Below are positions 43,641 to 53,989 of a stretch of DNA of 64,000 bases, piece by piece. Numbering within the stretch: the stretch's first letter is position 1; every line of letters starts with the position of its first letter. The stretch comes from Aurantiacibacter zhengii (GTDB taxonomy: Bacteria > Pseudomonadota > Alphaproteobacteria > Sphingomonadales > Sphingomonadaceae). Position numbers and translations under genes: made by a program. Location: assembly GCF_003584125.1 (NCBI RefSeq), contig NZ_QXFL01000005.1, positions 124,001 through 188,000 of the forward strand, read 5' to 3'. The notes beneath the pieces are model-generated. The model was not told where the DNA came from, ran no database searches, and worked only from the letters and a program-made list of their open reading frames with translations.

Positions 43641-44450
43641 ATGGCTTCCCGACTCGCCAGACTTGCCGGCCTTACCGTGGCAGGCGCCGCCGTGGGCACG
43701 CTGCTGCTGGCAGAGCGCGCCCGCCCGCTGCGCCAGCGCACCCGCGCGCAGGTGCCGCGCATCATCCGCAATGCCGCGATGGGCGCGGCGTGCCAGGCAG
43801 TAATCATGGCCAGCGAGGCCCCGATCACACAGGCTATCGCGCAGGAAAACAAGCGCCGGGGGCGCGGGCTGCAACACCTGATCGGCGGCTGGCCCGGGCG
43901 CGTGGCGGCCTTCCTGCTGATGGATTACACCTATTACCTGTGGCACGTTGCCACGCACAAGGTGCCGTTCCTGTGGCGCTTTCACCGGGTGCACCACGTC
44001 GATCCCGATCTCGACACCAGCACCGCTGTGCGTTTCCACGCGGCAGACATGCTAGTGTCCACTCCCATGCGGATACTCCAGGTGCGCCTTTCCGGTGCCG
44101 ATCCGCAAACGCACAATATCTGGCGCGGCTTCTTTTTCGGCTCCGTACTGTTCCACCATTCCAACCTGCGCCTGCCCAAAGGCGTGGACGAAGCGCTCAG
44201 CACCCTCTTAACAACGCCCCGCATGCACGGCATCCATCACAGCCAGAAGCTGGACGAGATGGATTCGAACTGGAGCAGCGGCATCAGCATCTGGGACCGG
44301 CTGCACGGCACGTTCCGCGACGATGTGCCCCAGCACAACATTCGCATCGGCGTGGACGATCCTGCGGCGCAGCGCGACATTGCCCTCCTCCCTGCGCTCG
44401 AAGCGCCTTTCACGGGCCTCACCCATCGCACCGACCCCGCGACGCCCTAG
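43641..44450 (+). CDS. Fatty acid hydroxylase / sterol desaturase-family membrane protein
   Basis: A 269-residue protein of the fatty acid hydroxylase superfamily. Three to four membrane segments surround the diiron histidine boxes: WHVATHK (H-x3-H), FHRVHHVD (H-x2-HH), LFHHSN and GIHHSQ. Such enzymes hydroxylate or desaturate lipids, sterols or carotenoids in the membrane. It is divergent from the TIGR04282-type gene (55 bases), at the edge of the candidate arsenic cluster. A link to lipid modification is possible but not shown. The ATG at 43641 was chosen; a GTG at 43632 is also available. Confidence 0.83.
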   Translation: MASRLARLAGLTVAGAAVGTLLLAERARPLRQRTRAQVPRIIRNAAMGAACQAVIMASEAPITQAIAQENKRRGRGLQHLIGGWPGRVAAFLLMDYTYYLWHVATHKVPFLWRFHRVHHVDPDLDTSTAVRFHAADMLVSTPMRILQVRLSGADPQTHNIWRGFFFGSVLFHHSNLRLPKGVDEALSTLLTTPRMHGIHHSQKLDEMDSNWSSGISIWDRLHGTFRDDVPQHNIRIGVDDPAAQRDIALLPALEAPFTGLTHRTDPATP

Positions 44451-44545
44451 GGCGCGCGACTTGTGCCCCCTGCCCGCTTGGTATAGCCTGTAACCAGGTT
44501 CCGCCTGCGTGGGCGGTTGATAGAATAGATGAAAGATTACGAGTT

Positions 44546-45727
44546 ATGGCGGATATCAATCCGCCGGATCGACGCGAAAAGGCCACGAACAGGGCGCCAA
44601 AGGGGGAAACAGGGCGCCGCAGACAAGCAAATGGCCAAAACAGCAGTTCCGGCGATCATAACGGCAGGATGCAGCGGGAATCCCGCGAATGGCGCCGCCC
44701 TCCTCACAAGAGCTACAAGCAGGCCTATGCCGCTATCGATCTTGGCACCAACAACTGCCGCCTGCTGATCGCCCGCCCCAATGAAGAAAACTTCGTGGTG
44801 ATCGACGCGTTCAGCCGCGTGGTGCGGCTGGGCGAAGGGCTGGCACAGACCGGAGAGTTGTCCGATCGGGCCATGGACAGGGCGCTGGGTGCGCTGAAGG
44901 TCTGCGCGGAGAAGCTGCGCCGTCGCAACGTCCACCTGGCCCGCTCGGTCGCGACCGAGGCATGCCGCCGCGCCACCAATGGAGAGGCCTTCATAGACCG
45001 GGTGCGCGAAGAAACCGGCATCGTGCTCGATATCATCAGCGCGCAGGAAGAAGCGCGCCTCGCCGTGCTGGGTTGCCATATCCTGCTGGAAGACGGCATC
45101 GGCCCGGCAGTCATTTTCGATATCGGCGGCGGCTCCACCGAACTGGTGCTGATAGAGCCGGGCGCGCCGGTACCGCGCATTCTCGACTGGCAGAGTGTGC
45201 CTTGGGGCGTCGTCTCCCTGTCGGAGACGGTGGGAGACGAACCGGACGACGACGAAGGCCGCCTGGCGCGCTATACCAGGATGAAGCAGCTCGTTCTCGA
45301 CAGTTTCGCCGAGTTTGCCGAACGTATCGAAGCGCACAAGGCGCCCGACCAACGCCTGCTGGGCACCAGTGGCACGGTGACGACGCTGGCCAGTGTCCAT
45401 CTTGGCCTGCCGCAATACGATCGCAAGGCCGTGGACGGGCTGATCGTCCCATCGGATTCGATGCGCGATATCTCGCAGCGTCTCTCGGGCATGTCCCCGC
45501 AAGAACGCAGCCAGCTCGACTGCATCGGTTCGGACCGGGCCGATCTGGTGGTGGCCGGCTGCGCCATTCTGGAAGCGATCCTGGAAATTTGGCCGGCAGA
45601 ACGGCTCGGCGTTGCGGATCGCGGCATTCGCGAGGGCATCTTGCGCAGCCTGATGGCAGCCGATGCGGAAGGAATGGAAGCGCAGGCCGCACTGCGCCGT
45701 CTCAAGCAGGCAGGATCGGCAAACTGA
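44546..45727 (+). CDS. ppx: Ppx/GppA family exopolyphosphatase
   Basis: A 393-residue phosphatase of the ASKHA fold. The N-terminal 55 residues are hydrophilic and low-complexity; then the fold starts with AAIDLGTNNCRLLIA, the ATEACRRATNG loop, the FDIGGGSTELVLI P-loop, and TSGTVTTLAS near residue 275. Members hydrolyse polyphosphate and pppGpp. It is joined to rlmE with a shared base (TGATG), a pairing common in alphaproteobacteria. It starts 95 bases after the desaturase-like gene. Confidence 0.92.
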   Translation: MADINPPDRREKATNRAPKGETGRRRQANGQNSSSGDHNGRMQRESREWRRPPHKSYKQAYAAIDLGTNNCRLLIARPNEENFVVIDAFSRVVRLGEGLAQTGELSDRAMDRALGALKVCAEKLRRRNVHLARSVATEACRRATNGEAFIDRVREETGIVLDIISAQEEARLAVLGCHILLEDGIGPAVIFDIGGGSTELVLIEPGAPVPRILDWQSVPWGVVSLSETVGDEPDDDEGRLARYTRMKQLVLDSFAEFAERIEAHKAPDQRLLGTSGTVTTLASVHLGLPQYDRKAVDGLIVPSDSMRDISQRLSGMSPQERSQLDCIGSDRADLVVAGCAILEAILEIWPAERLGVADRGIREGILRSLMAADAEGMEAQAALRRLKQAGSAN

Positions 45728-46398
45728 TGGCACGCGCAGGACAGCAGGATTCGCAGCGACGGCTCAAAAGCGGGAAGAAGCGCAAGGCCAGCTCGCAGCG
45801 CTGGCTGGAGCGGCAATTGAACGACCCTTATGTGAAGCGCGCGAAGGAAGAGGATTACCGCAGCCGCGCGGCCTTCAAGCTGACCGAACTGGACGACAGG
45901 TTTGGCTTGGTGAAGGGCGCCCGGCGCGTGGTCGACCTGGGCATTGCGCCGGGTGGCTGGGCGCAAGTCGTGCGCCGCCGTGCGCCCAAGGCCGCCATTG
46001 TCGGTATCGACCTGCTGGAAACCGAACCGATCGATGGCGTGACGATCTTCCAGATGGACTTCATGGATGATGCCGCCCCCGCCGCGCTGACGGAGGCGCT
46101 CGACGGCGCGCCCGATCTCGTCATGTCGGACATGGCGGCCAATACCGTGGGACACAAGCAGACCGACCATCTGCGCACCATGGCGCTGGTGGAGGCAGCG
46201 GCGTGGTTCGCGGTGGAGGTGCTGGACAAGGGCGGCGCATTTGTCGCCAAGGGGTTTGCCGGGGGCACCGACAAGGACCTGCTGGACCTGCTGAAGAAGC
46301 ACTTCAAGACTGTCAAACACGCCAAGCCACCCGCCAGCCGCAAGGGCTCCAGCGAGTGGTACGTCGTGGCTCAGGATTTCAAGGGGCGCAGCGAGTAA
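45727..46398 (+). CDS. rlmE: 23S rRNA (uridine-2'-O) methyltransferase RlmE (FtsJ)
   Basis: A 223-residue SAM-dependent methyltransferase that modifies U2552 of 23S rRNA. The K-D-K-E tetrad is visible: Lys in RAAFKLTELD, Asp in DLVMSDMAAN, Lys in FVAKGFAGG and Glu in SSEWYVVAQ. The SAM motif is VDLGIAPGGWAQ. The N-terminal region is rich in Arg/Lys/Ser for RNA binding. The ATG at 45727 shares a base with the ppx stop. Confidence 0.95.
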   Translation: MARAGQQDSQRRLKSGKKRKASSQRWLERQLNDPYVKRAKEEDYRSRAAFKLTELDDRFGLVKGARRVVDLGIAPGGWAQVVRRRAPKAAIVGIDLLETEPIDGVTIFQMDFMDDAAPAALTEALDGAPDLVMSDMAANTVGHKQTDHLRTMALVEAAAWFAVEVLDKGGAFVAKGFAGGTDKDLLDLLKKHFKTVKHAKPPASRKGSSEWYVVAQDFKGRSE

Positions 46399-46420
46399 CG
46401 CGCAGACGCGTCACCCGGCG

Positions 46421-46445
46421 ACCGGCGATTTGATCAATCGCCGGT
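46421..46445. terminator. Hairpin between convergent rlmE and cytochrome c genes
   Basis: ACCGGCGATT (46421-46430) and AATCGCCGGT (46436-46445) form a perfect 10-base stem with a 5-base loop. The loop and arm include the stop codon of the cytochrome c gene (46434-46436). No T-runs follow, so it may stop transcription only partly or protect 3' ends. Confidence 0.55.
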
Positions 46446-47105
46446 GTTCACCACTGTCGTGTCTTCCGAAACAGGCTGTTCGGAGCCCATCGCGCCGGCA
46501 GCTTCTGCCGGATCGACGGGAGCGCCCTCGGTCTGGCCGGGGCCCTCGCCAGCGCCGTCAAGCTCGCCTTCGACGTCCACTTCCTCTGCCGTCGGCTCCG
46601 GCAGGGCAGGACCGCCGCCGTTTTCGCGCAGGTACAGGATCACGTTGGCGCGATCTTCCGCGCTGGATAGGCCGGCAAAGCTCATCTTCGTGCCGTTGGC
46701 GAAAGCGCGCGGGCTGGTGAGCCAGGCATCCATGGCTTCGTAGTCCCAGGTGCCGCCCTTGCCGGACAGTGCGGAGGAATAGGCGAAACCGGGGGCATGC
46801 TCGCCAATACCGGTTCCCAGAACACCATAGAGGTTCGGCCCGATGCCGTTGGCTCCGCCCTGCGCGATCGAGTGACAGGCACTGCACTTGGCGAACACGC
46901 CTTCACCGGCGGCGGCAGAGCCACTGGCCAGCAGCGTGGCGAGATCGGGACCGGAGTCGGCGGCACCGCCTTCTTCCGCAGCTTCGATGACGTAGCCGTA
47001 TTCCTCGACTTCGCTGGAGAACAGCTTATCGCTCACGGAGTTGAGGCCGAGGGCCACGATGCCGCTGGCAAGAACCCAGCCGAAGATGGTGTTGGTGTTG
47101 CTCAT
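46434..47105 (-). CDS. Membrane-anchored c-type cytochrome
   Basis: A 223-residue protein. One N-terminal membrane helix (about residues 7-25) anchors a class I cytochrome c domain with heme motif AKCSACHSI and axial Met in NGTKMSFAGL. The length and pattern match the CycM/c552-type donors to cytochrome oxidases. After the heme domain comes a 55-residue acidic, Pro/Glu/Gly-rich tail of low complexity. It may carry electrons between bc1 and an oxidase. The ATG at 47103-47105 gives the membrane anchor. Confidence 0.9.
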   Translation of the reverse strand: MSNTNTIFGWVLASGIVALGLNSVSDKLFSSEVEEYGYVIEAAEEGGAADSGPDLATLLASGSAAAGEGVFAKCSACHSIAQGGANGIGPNLYGVLGTGIGEHAPGFAYSSALSGKGGTWDYEAMDAWLTSPRAFANGTKMSFAGLSSAEDRANVILYLRENGGGPALPEPTAEEVDVEGELDGAGEGPGQTEGAPVDPAEAAGAMGSEQPVSEDTTVVNTGD

Positions 47106-47224
47106 GTCGAATATTTCTGCCGGTTTGAAACTATGCGGTCGCGCTCTAGTGCGGCACGGCGCGGTTCGCAAGGGCGTATGCGCGCTTGTCGGCGGGGCGC
47201 GGTCTCGCTACCGGCAATTCCCCT

Positions 47225-48121
47225 ATGGATTCGTATCCCGCCCCCGCGCTCGCAATGGTCGAGACAATGCACGCCGCCGCGGCGCAGGACCCGGACCGCG
47301 CCATCGCCTTCCAAGGTGCGCCGGGTGCCAACTCGCACCGTGCCATCAACGAATGGGATCCCCATGCCCTGCCGCTGCCCTGCTTCAGCTTTGCCGCCGC
47401 GATTGACGCGGTGGAGGAAGGGCGCGCCGCCTGCGCGATGATCCCCATCGAGAACTCGCAGGCTGGCCGCGTGGCGGATATCCATTTCCTGCTGCCCGAA
47501 AGCGGACTGTGCATCGTGGGCGAACATTTCCTGTCCATCGAGCATTCGCTGATGGCGACGGAGCCCGCAGGCCCGTTCAAGGGCGCTTTCAGCCATCCCC
47601 ATGCGCTCAGCCAGTCGCGCCGTTACCTGCGCGACAGGGGCATCGTGCCACTTGCCCACGCCGATACCGCGGGGGCGGCTGCCCACGTTGCTGAACTGGC
47701 AGACCCCGAATTCGCCGCCATCGCACCCAATCTTGCCGCAGACCTCTACGGTCTGACAATCGTGGAAGAGAACGTGGAAGACGCGGCCGACAACACGACG
47801 CGGTTCGTGGTGCTGGCGCGCGAGGCGCTGGACCCTGCCACGCTGGATGGGCAGGAAACGATGACTACTTTCGTGTTCGAGGTGAAGAACATTCCTGCCG
47901 CCCTGTATAAGGCGATGGGCGGCTTTGCCACCAACGGCGTCAACATGACGAAGCTGGAAAGCTACCAGAAGGGCGCCAGTTTCGCGGCCACCATGTTCTA
48001 CGCCGACATCATCGGCGCGCCGGGCAACCCGGCGGTGGACCGGGCGCTGGAGGAACTGGAATTTCACTGTAAGGGTGTGCGCATGTTCGGCACCTACCCG
48101 CTGGCACGGCAGCGCGGCTGA
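47225..48121 (+). CDS. pheA: Prephenate dehydratase PheA (monofunctional)
   Basis: A 298-residue enzyme that converts prephenate to phenylpyruvate for phenylalanine synthesis. The catalytic domain starts IAFQGAPGANSH; then MIPIENSQAGRV, SHPHALSQ and the active site NTTRFVVLAR. The C-terminal ACT domain (from TFVFEVKNIPAALYKAM) has an ESY where the Phe-binding motif ESRP normally sits, so feedback control may differ. No chorismate mutase domain is present. The following acetyltransferase gene starts at the last base of this gene. Confidence 0.92.
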   Translation: MDSYPAPALAMVETMHAAAAQDPDRAIAFQGAPGANSHRAINEWDPHALPLPCFSFAAAIDAVEEGRAACAMIPIENSQAGRVADIHFLLPESGLCIVGEHFLSIEHSLMATEPAGPFKGAFSHPHALSQSRRYLRDRGIVPLAHADTAGAAAHVAELADPEFAAIAPNLAADLYGLTIVEENVEDAADNTTRFVVLAREALDPATLDGQETMTTFVFEVKNIPAALYKAMGGFATNGVNMTKLESYQKGASFAATMFYADIIGAPGNPAVDRALEELEFHCKGVRMFGTYPLARQRG

Positions 48122-48600
48122 TGGCGCGGCTTCCCCGAGAAGCCTTTGCCATCACGCCAGACCCGCTGGAAGCGCCAGACGTGCTTGCCTTGCTTGAGCG
48201 GCACCTTGCGGAAATGCATCGCTGTTCCCCCGCGTGCAAGGTCCATGCGCTGGATGCGACGCGGCTGAAGGAGCCGGGGGTCACATTCTTCGCCGCACGC
48301 CGCGATGGCGAACTGGCAGCGGTCGGCGCGCTGAAGAGGCTGGGTGACCGGCAGGGCGAGATCAAGTCGATGCGCGCCGCCGACGCCTATCGCGGCACAG
48401 GGGCAGGAGAGGCCATCCTGCTGCACCTTATCGACACGGCGCGCGCGCAAGGGCTTACATGGCTGGGCCTGGAGACCGGACAGCACGAAGTGTTCGAACC
48501 GGCCCACCGCCTCTACGCCAAGCACGGGTTTGCTCCGTGCGAGGCCTACGCCGACTACGTGATCGACGATTTCAGCATCTGCATGGGGCTGAGCCTCTAG
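48121..48600 (+). CDS. GNAT-family N-acetyltransferase
   Basis: A 159-residue GNAT protein. It has the core pattern FFAARRDGELAAVGALKRL, the MRAADAYRGTGAGEAILLHLI acetyl-CoA loop (R-G-x-G-x-G/A) near residue 90, and a C-terminal Y-A-K-H-G-F motif. The closest known types are the small PhnO/YafP-like or ElaA-like GNATs, acting on unknown small molecules or proteins. It overlaps pheA by one base and so is probably in the same transcript. Confidence 0.88.
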   Translation: MARLPREAFAITPDPLEAPDVLALLERHLAEMHRCSPACKVHALDATRLKEPGVTFFAARRDGELAAVGALKRLGDRQGEIKSMRAADAYRGTGAGEAILLHLIDTARAQGLTWLGLETGQHEVFEPAHRLYAKHGFAPCEAYADYVIDDFSICMGLSL

Positions 48601-48687
48601 CCGGACTGGCGCTGTCTGTTGCGGAAATGTTGGCGGCAACGCGTCGCGAGCGTTGCGTCGCGGGCCTGCCCGTGTATCCAAGCACTT

Positions 48688-49347
48688 GTGACGACGGGCC
48701 AGGGCACTGCTGCGCCGCCCACGAAGGCGGGGGATTTCGCATCGGCGTGGCGGGAGCTGCAGGCCGATGGCGACATCCAGTTCGCGCCCGTTGAAATGCC
48801 CGAAAGAGAGCCGCCGCCCGACTGGCTGACCGAACTGTTGCGCTGGCTGGGGGACCTGTTCGCTCCGGTCGGTAGCGCGCTGGTGGAAGTTTGGCCGGTG
48901 CTTCGGTGGGTTTTGCTGGCTGCAGCGATCCTGGCCCTCGCCTGGTTTCTCTTCGAGACTTTCGGCCCCGGTTTCAGGAGGCGCAAGCAAAAGGATCCGG
49001 CAGCCGAGGAATGGGCACCTGAGAGGGGAGAAGCGCTCGCCCTGCTGGAGGAAGCCGACCGGCTGGCAGCCACAGGCGACTATGACGAGGCGACGCACAT
49101 GCTGCTGCGGCGATCGGTAATCCAGATTGCCGAGGCGCGTCCCGATATCGTCGAACCCAGCAGCACGGCGCGCGAACTGTCCGCCGAACCGCGCCTGCCC
49201 GAAGCCGCGCGCACCGCCTTTGCCCTGATCGCAGAGCCGGTGGAGCGCAGCCTGTTCGCCCTGCGCAAGCTGGATGAGGGCGACTGGCACGCCGCGCGCG
49301 CTGCCTATGCCGATTTCGCCCTTGCCCGGAAGTCGCTCCCCGCATGA
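48688..49347 (+). CDS. DUF4129 domain-containing membrane protein
   Basis: A 219-residue protein with a single membrane helix (about residues 70-90) between a short N-terminal segment and a cytoplasmic DUF4129-type helical domain with LLRRSVIQIAEARPDI and FALIAEPVERSLFALRKLDEGDW. DUF4129 proteins accompany MoxR/DUF58 genes. It is first of the block DUF4129-DUF4350-MoxR-DUF58-SpoIIM-RDD. The GTG at 48688 is a guess; a TTG at 48619 would add 23 residues of uncertain sequence. Confidence 0.75.
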   Translation: MTTGQGTAAPPTKAGDFASAWRELQADGDIQFAPVEMPEREPPPDWLTELLRWLGDLFAPVGSALVEVWPVLRWVLLAAAILALAWFLFETFGPGFRRRKQKDPAAEEWAPERGEALALLEEADRLAATGDYDEATHMLLRRSVIQIAEARPDIVEPSSTARELSAEPRLPEAARTAFALIAEPVERSLFALRKLDEGDWHAARAAYADFALARKSLPA

Positions 49348-50593
49348 GCCGCCGCACCAGCCCTTTCCGCCCCGGTACCGTGCTGGCCCTCCTTGCCGTG
49401 GGCAGCCTGGCCTTTGTCCTGCTGCTCTATTCGCTTGGCCAGGGCTGGACCGGCGGGGAAGACCGCGATGGCGGCAACCATGCGGCGGCCAACGGGCTGA
49501 ACGGCTATTCCGGCCTGGTTACCCTGCTGGAACGTACGGGCAGCGAGGTGGCCGTGTCGCGCAATCCGGCGGACATGCACGAATACGGGCTCTTGGTGCT
49601 CACCCCTCCGCTGATGACAGATCCGGCCGAACTCGACGAAATCATCGAGCAGCGCCGGGAGCGCGCGGCTGGACCGACCTTGCTGATCCTTCCCAAGTGG
49701 ATGGCCATGCCGGTGCCCGAAATGGACGGCGTGGAAAGCGAAGCGGGCTGGGTTACCCTGATGGGCTCCATGTCTCCGCCGTGGTTTTCCGAACTCGAAA
49801 TGGCGGACGGGGCCGAACTGGCAATTGGCCAGACCGGCGAATGGCAGGGGCTTGGGCGTGGGGGAGACCTGCCCGACGAGACGCAGGTACAGGCGCTGCT
49901 GGCAGATACGATGTCGTCGATGCGCACATTGGTGGTGGATGGCGAGGGCGATGTCCTGGCTGCCGAACTGGTGCAGTCTCGTGACTATGCGGGGGAAGAC
50001 CCGTGGCCGGTGATCGTGGTGTTCGAGCCGGATTTGATGAACAACTATGGCATGGCCGAAAGTGAACGTGCGCGGTTGGCGCTGCAACTGGTCGACGAGG
50101 CATCCGCGGGGGAAAACCTTCCCGTTCGCTTCGACCTCTCGCTGAACGGTCTCGGCGCGGCGGAGAATCTGCTCACGCTCGCTTTCCGCCCGCCCTTCCT
50201 CGCTGCGACCCTGTGCATGCTGCTGGCCGCGCTGGTAATCGGCTGGCGCGCGTTCCGGCGATTCGGCCCTGCCGTGGCGGAAGCGCCCGCCATGTCGCAG
50301 GGCAAGCGGCAACTGGCCCGCAACGGTGCTGCGCTGCTGCAGCGGGTGAAGCGCTGGCACCTGCTGAAACAACCCTATGAAGACATGGTAGGCCGGCGGG
50401 TGGCGCGGACGCTGGGCCTGCGCAATGCCGAAACCGACGCACGCGAACACGCCATCGACCGGGCGCTGGCCCGGCGCGGACATGAGGGGCCGAATTTCTC
50501 GCGCCTTGCCGCGGACCTGCGCAATGCCGAACGCCCGCGCGACATCCTGCGCGCGGCCCGGCGCCTGAGAACATTTGAAAGGACGCTGACCCA

Positions 50594-50597
<4 letters not shown>
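49344..50597 (+). CDS. DUF4350 domain-containing membrane protein
   Basis: A 417-residue protein with one N-terminal membrane helix (residues 13-32), a periplasmic-like domain with GLNGYSGLVTLLERTG, and a late hydrophobic segment near residue 288-308 followed by a cytoplasmic helical part. The N-terminal LNGYSGL..L and the ...RNP pattern match DUF4350, found next to MoxR ATPases. It overlaps the DUF4129 gene by 4 bases (ATGA) and moxR by 4 bases. Probably works with MoxR in a membrane-protein or complex assembly pathway; the role is not established. Confidence 0.82.
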
Positions 50598-51571
<974 letters not shown>

Positions 51572-51578
51572 CCAGTCC

Positions 51579-52940
51579 ATGAACCGCCTGCGCGCCCTTC
51601 TTTCCCGGCTTCCCGCCATTCCCATCGTGCCGACCGGGCGCACGTTGGTGATGCTGGCGCTGCTCGCCCCGCTGGCGGTGGTGATCGCGGCCACGGCGCC
51701 GGGTACCTGGATCGTGGCCCCGGCGGCGGCGCTGACCTTGCTGGCGCTTACCGTGATCGACGGCTGGCTGGCCGGGCGGCTGGTGCGCTTTACCTATCAT
51801 GTCCCCCCCGATGCCGAAGTCGGGCAGGAATGCGCCATCCGGGTAGAAGCGGAGATCGAGCGCGATAGCGATGCCGACGCTCCCGAAGCAGCTCTGGGTT
51901 TCGATCCGCGCCTTGGCGCAGGCGGCGCGGCGAACTTTCGCCTCCAGCCGACAGGCCGTGCCGGCATTTTTGCTGGCGAAGGCAAGGCCCTGCCGGTGCG
52001 CCGCGGCCCCGGCGAACTGCACGACCTGTGGCTGCGTTGGCGCGGACCGCTGGGGCTGGGAGCGCGGCAGGTTCACTCCCCCCTCGATGCGCGGATCCGG
52101 GTGTGGCCCGACCTCTCCCCCGTCCGGTCTCCCGTTTTGCAGGCCTTCCTGCGCGACAGCCAGTTCGGTCTGGTTGCACGGCGCATCCGCGGCGAGGGCA
52201 CCCAGTTCGAGGCGCTGAGCGAATACGAACCGGGCATGGATCGCCGCCGCATCGACTGGAAGGCCAGCGCTCGCCACACCGCGCTCTACGCCCGCGAGAA
52301 CGAGGCGGAGCGCGACAACCAGATCGTTTTCGCGTTCGATTGCGGGCAGTCGATGATCGAGCCGGTGGACGGTCTGCCCCGGCTTGACCGCGCGGTATCC
52401 GCCGCCCTGATGGCCGCCTACGTCGCGCTGAAAGGGGGCGACAAGGTGAGCCTGTTCGGCTTTGCCGACCAGCCGCAGCTGATGACCCCCTTCGTCACCG
52501 ACACGCGCGCCTTTCACCGGCTGCAAAGCGCGGCGGGCGATCTCGACTACACCGCGCGCGAGCCGAATTTCACGCTGGCACTGGCAACGCTGACGGCGCG
52601 GCTGAAGCGGCGCAGCCTGATCGTGCTGTTTTCCGACTTTTCGGACCCGACCTCTGCCGAATTGATGGTGGAAAGCGTGCAGCGCCTAGTGCGCCACCAC
52701 CTCGTGATATTCGTCACCATGGTGGACACCGAACTGGAAGAACTCACCACGACCGAGCCCGAAACGCTGGGCGACGTGGCCGTGGCGGTGAACGCCGATG
52801 CGCTGGCACGGCAGCGGCAACTGGTGTTGCAGCGACTGAAACGGCTGGGCGTCAACGTGATAGAGGCACCGCACCAGACGATCGGCTACCGCCTGATCGA
52901 CCTCTACCTCGAAACCAAGCGCACGGAGGCGATCGGCTGA
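51579..52940 (+). CDS. DUF58 domain-containing protein (VWA-like)
   Basis: A 453-residue protein with two N-terminal membrane helices (residues 25-65) then a cytoplasmic DUF58 domain. The DUF58 signature E(x)xFxxLxxYxxGxDxRxIxWxxxA is seen in EGTQFEALSEYEPGMDRRRI followed by DWKASARH. The vWA-like metal site is in IVFAFDCGQSM. It is the adaptor partner of MoxR. It starts 7 bases after moxR and shares one base with the next gene. Confidence 0.9.
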   Translation: MNRLRALLSRLPAIPIVPTGRTLVMLALLAPLAVVIAATAPGTWIVAPAAALTLLALTVIDGWLAGRLVRFTYHVPPDAEVGQECAIRVEAEIERDSDADAPEAALGFDPRLGAGGAANFRLQPTGRAGIFAGEGKALPVRRGPGELHDLWLRWRGPLGLGARQVHSPLDARIRVWPDLSPVRSPVLQAFLRDSQFGLVARRIRGEGTQFEALSEYEPGMDRRRIDWKASARHTALYARENEAERDNQIVFAFDCGQSMIEPVDGLPRLDRAVSAALMAAYVALKGGDKVSLFGFADQPQLMTPFVTDTRAFHRLQSAAGDLDYTAREPNFTLALATLTARLKRRSLIVLFSDFSDPTSAELMVESVQRLVRHHLVIFVTMVDTELEELTTTEPETLGDVAVAVNADALARQRQLVLQRLKRLGVNVIEAPHQTIGYRLIDLYLETKRTEAIG

Positions 52941-53989
52941 TGGTGCTGGCACTGTTCAGGAAGGCCGAGATTGAGCCGCCCGCCGATATCGAAGCCGCCA
53001 GCCTGCGGTCCGACCGGTTCCGGCTGGAGCGGGAAGTGGACTGGAAGCGGCTGGACCAGATCGTAACCGCGCTGGAAAAGAACAGCCCGCGCCGGATCAG
53101 CGACAAGGACCTGCTGGAACTGCCGGTGCTTTACCGCAAGGCCGCGTCCAGCCTGGCGGTGGCGCGCGAGACCTCTCTGGATGCCGCCACGCTCGCCTAC
53201 CTGGAATCGCTGGTGCGGCGCGCCTGGTTCCAGGTCTATGGCCCGCGCATCGGCCTGTTCGGCTGGCTGCGCCGATTCCTGGGCGGGGGCTGGAGCGCGG
53301 CGGTGCGTGCCATCTGGCTGGATATCTGCATCGCCCTTGCGGTGATGGTGGCAGGCACGATCGTGGGCTGGCTGCTGGTCGATCAGGACGAGCGCTGGTA
53401 TTATTCATTGGTGCCCGGCGCCATGGCCGATGGCCGCGCGCCCGGTGCCGATCCCGACATGCTGAGAGAGACCCTGGGAACGGCGGAAAATGCGGACGGA
53501 CTGGGCGTGTTTGCCGCCTACCTGTTTTCCAACAATACCGGCGTATGCATCATGGCCTTCGCGCTCGGCTTTGCCTTCGGCGTGCCCACCCTGCTGCTGC
53601 TGGTCTATAACCTCTCGCTGCTGGGCGCGATGGTCTGGGTTTTCCAGGAAGCGGGCCTCGGCCTCGATTTCGCAGCTTGGCTCAGCGTGCACGGTACCAC
53701 CGAACTGGGCGCGATCATGCTGGCCGGCGCGGCGGGCCTGCATGTCGGGCGCACGATGGCATTTCCCGGCGATCGCTCGATCCTTGCCGCGATGCAGAGC
53801 GCGGGCGTTCGCGCGGCGCAGGTGATGGCCGGCTGCACCATCATGCTGATCGTGGCGGGCCTGCTGGAAGGATATGCCAGGCAACTGGTGGGAGACACGC
53901 CGTCGCGCCTCGCCATCGGCGGGACCATGCTGACGCTGTGGATCGTCTATTTCGCGGCCATGCCTGCACCCAGGGAGCGCGAAACATGA
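52940..53989 (+). CDS. Stage II sporulation protein M-family membrane protein (DUF95)
   Basis: A 349-residue protein with six to seven membrane segments in the C-terminal two-thirds, starting near residue 125. Motifs FSNNTGVCIMAFALGFAFGVPTLLLLVYN and LSVHGTTELGAIMLAGAAGLHVG match the SpoIIM-like (DUF95) family. It occurs in non-sporulating bacteria as part of MoxR/RDD clusters, so the name is historical only. The ATG shares one base with the DUF58 stop. Confidence 0.88.
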   Translation: MVLALFRKAEIEPPADIEAASLRSDRFRLEREVDWKRLDQIVTALEKNSPRRISDKDLLELPVLYRKAASSLAVARETSLDAATLAYLESLVRRAWFQVYGPRIGLFGWLRRFLGGGWSAAVRAIWLDICIALAVMVAGTIVGWLLVDQDERWYYSLVPGAMADGRAPGADPDMLRETLGTAENADGLGVFAAYLFSNNTGVCIMAFALGFAFGVPTLLLLVYNLSLLGAMVWVFQEAGLGLDFAAWLSVHGTTELGAIMLAGAAGLHVGRTMAFPGDRSILAAMQSAGVRAAQVMAGCTIMLIVAGLLEGYARQLVGDTPSRLAIGGTMLTLWIVYFAAMPAPRERET

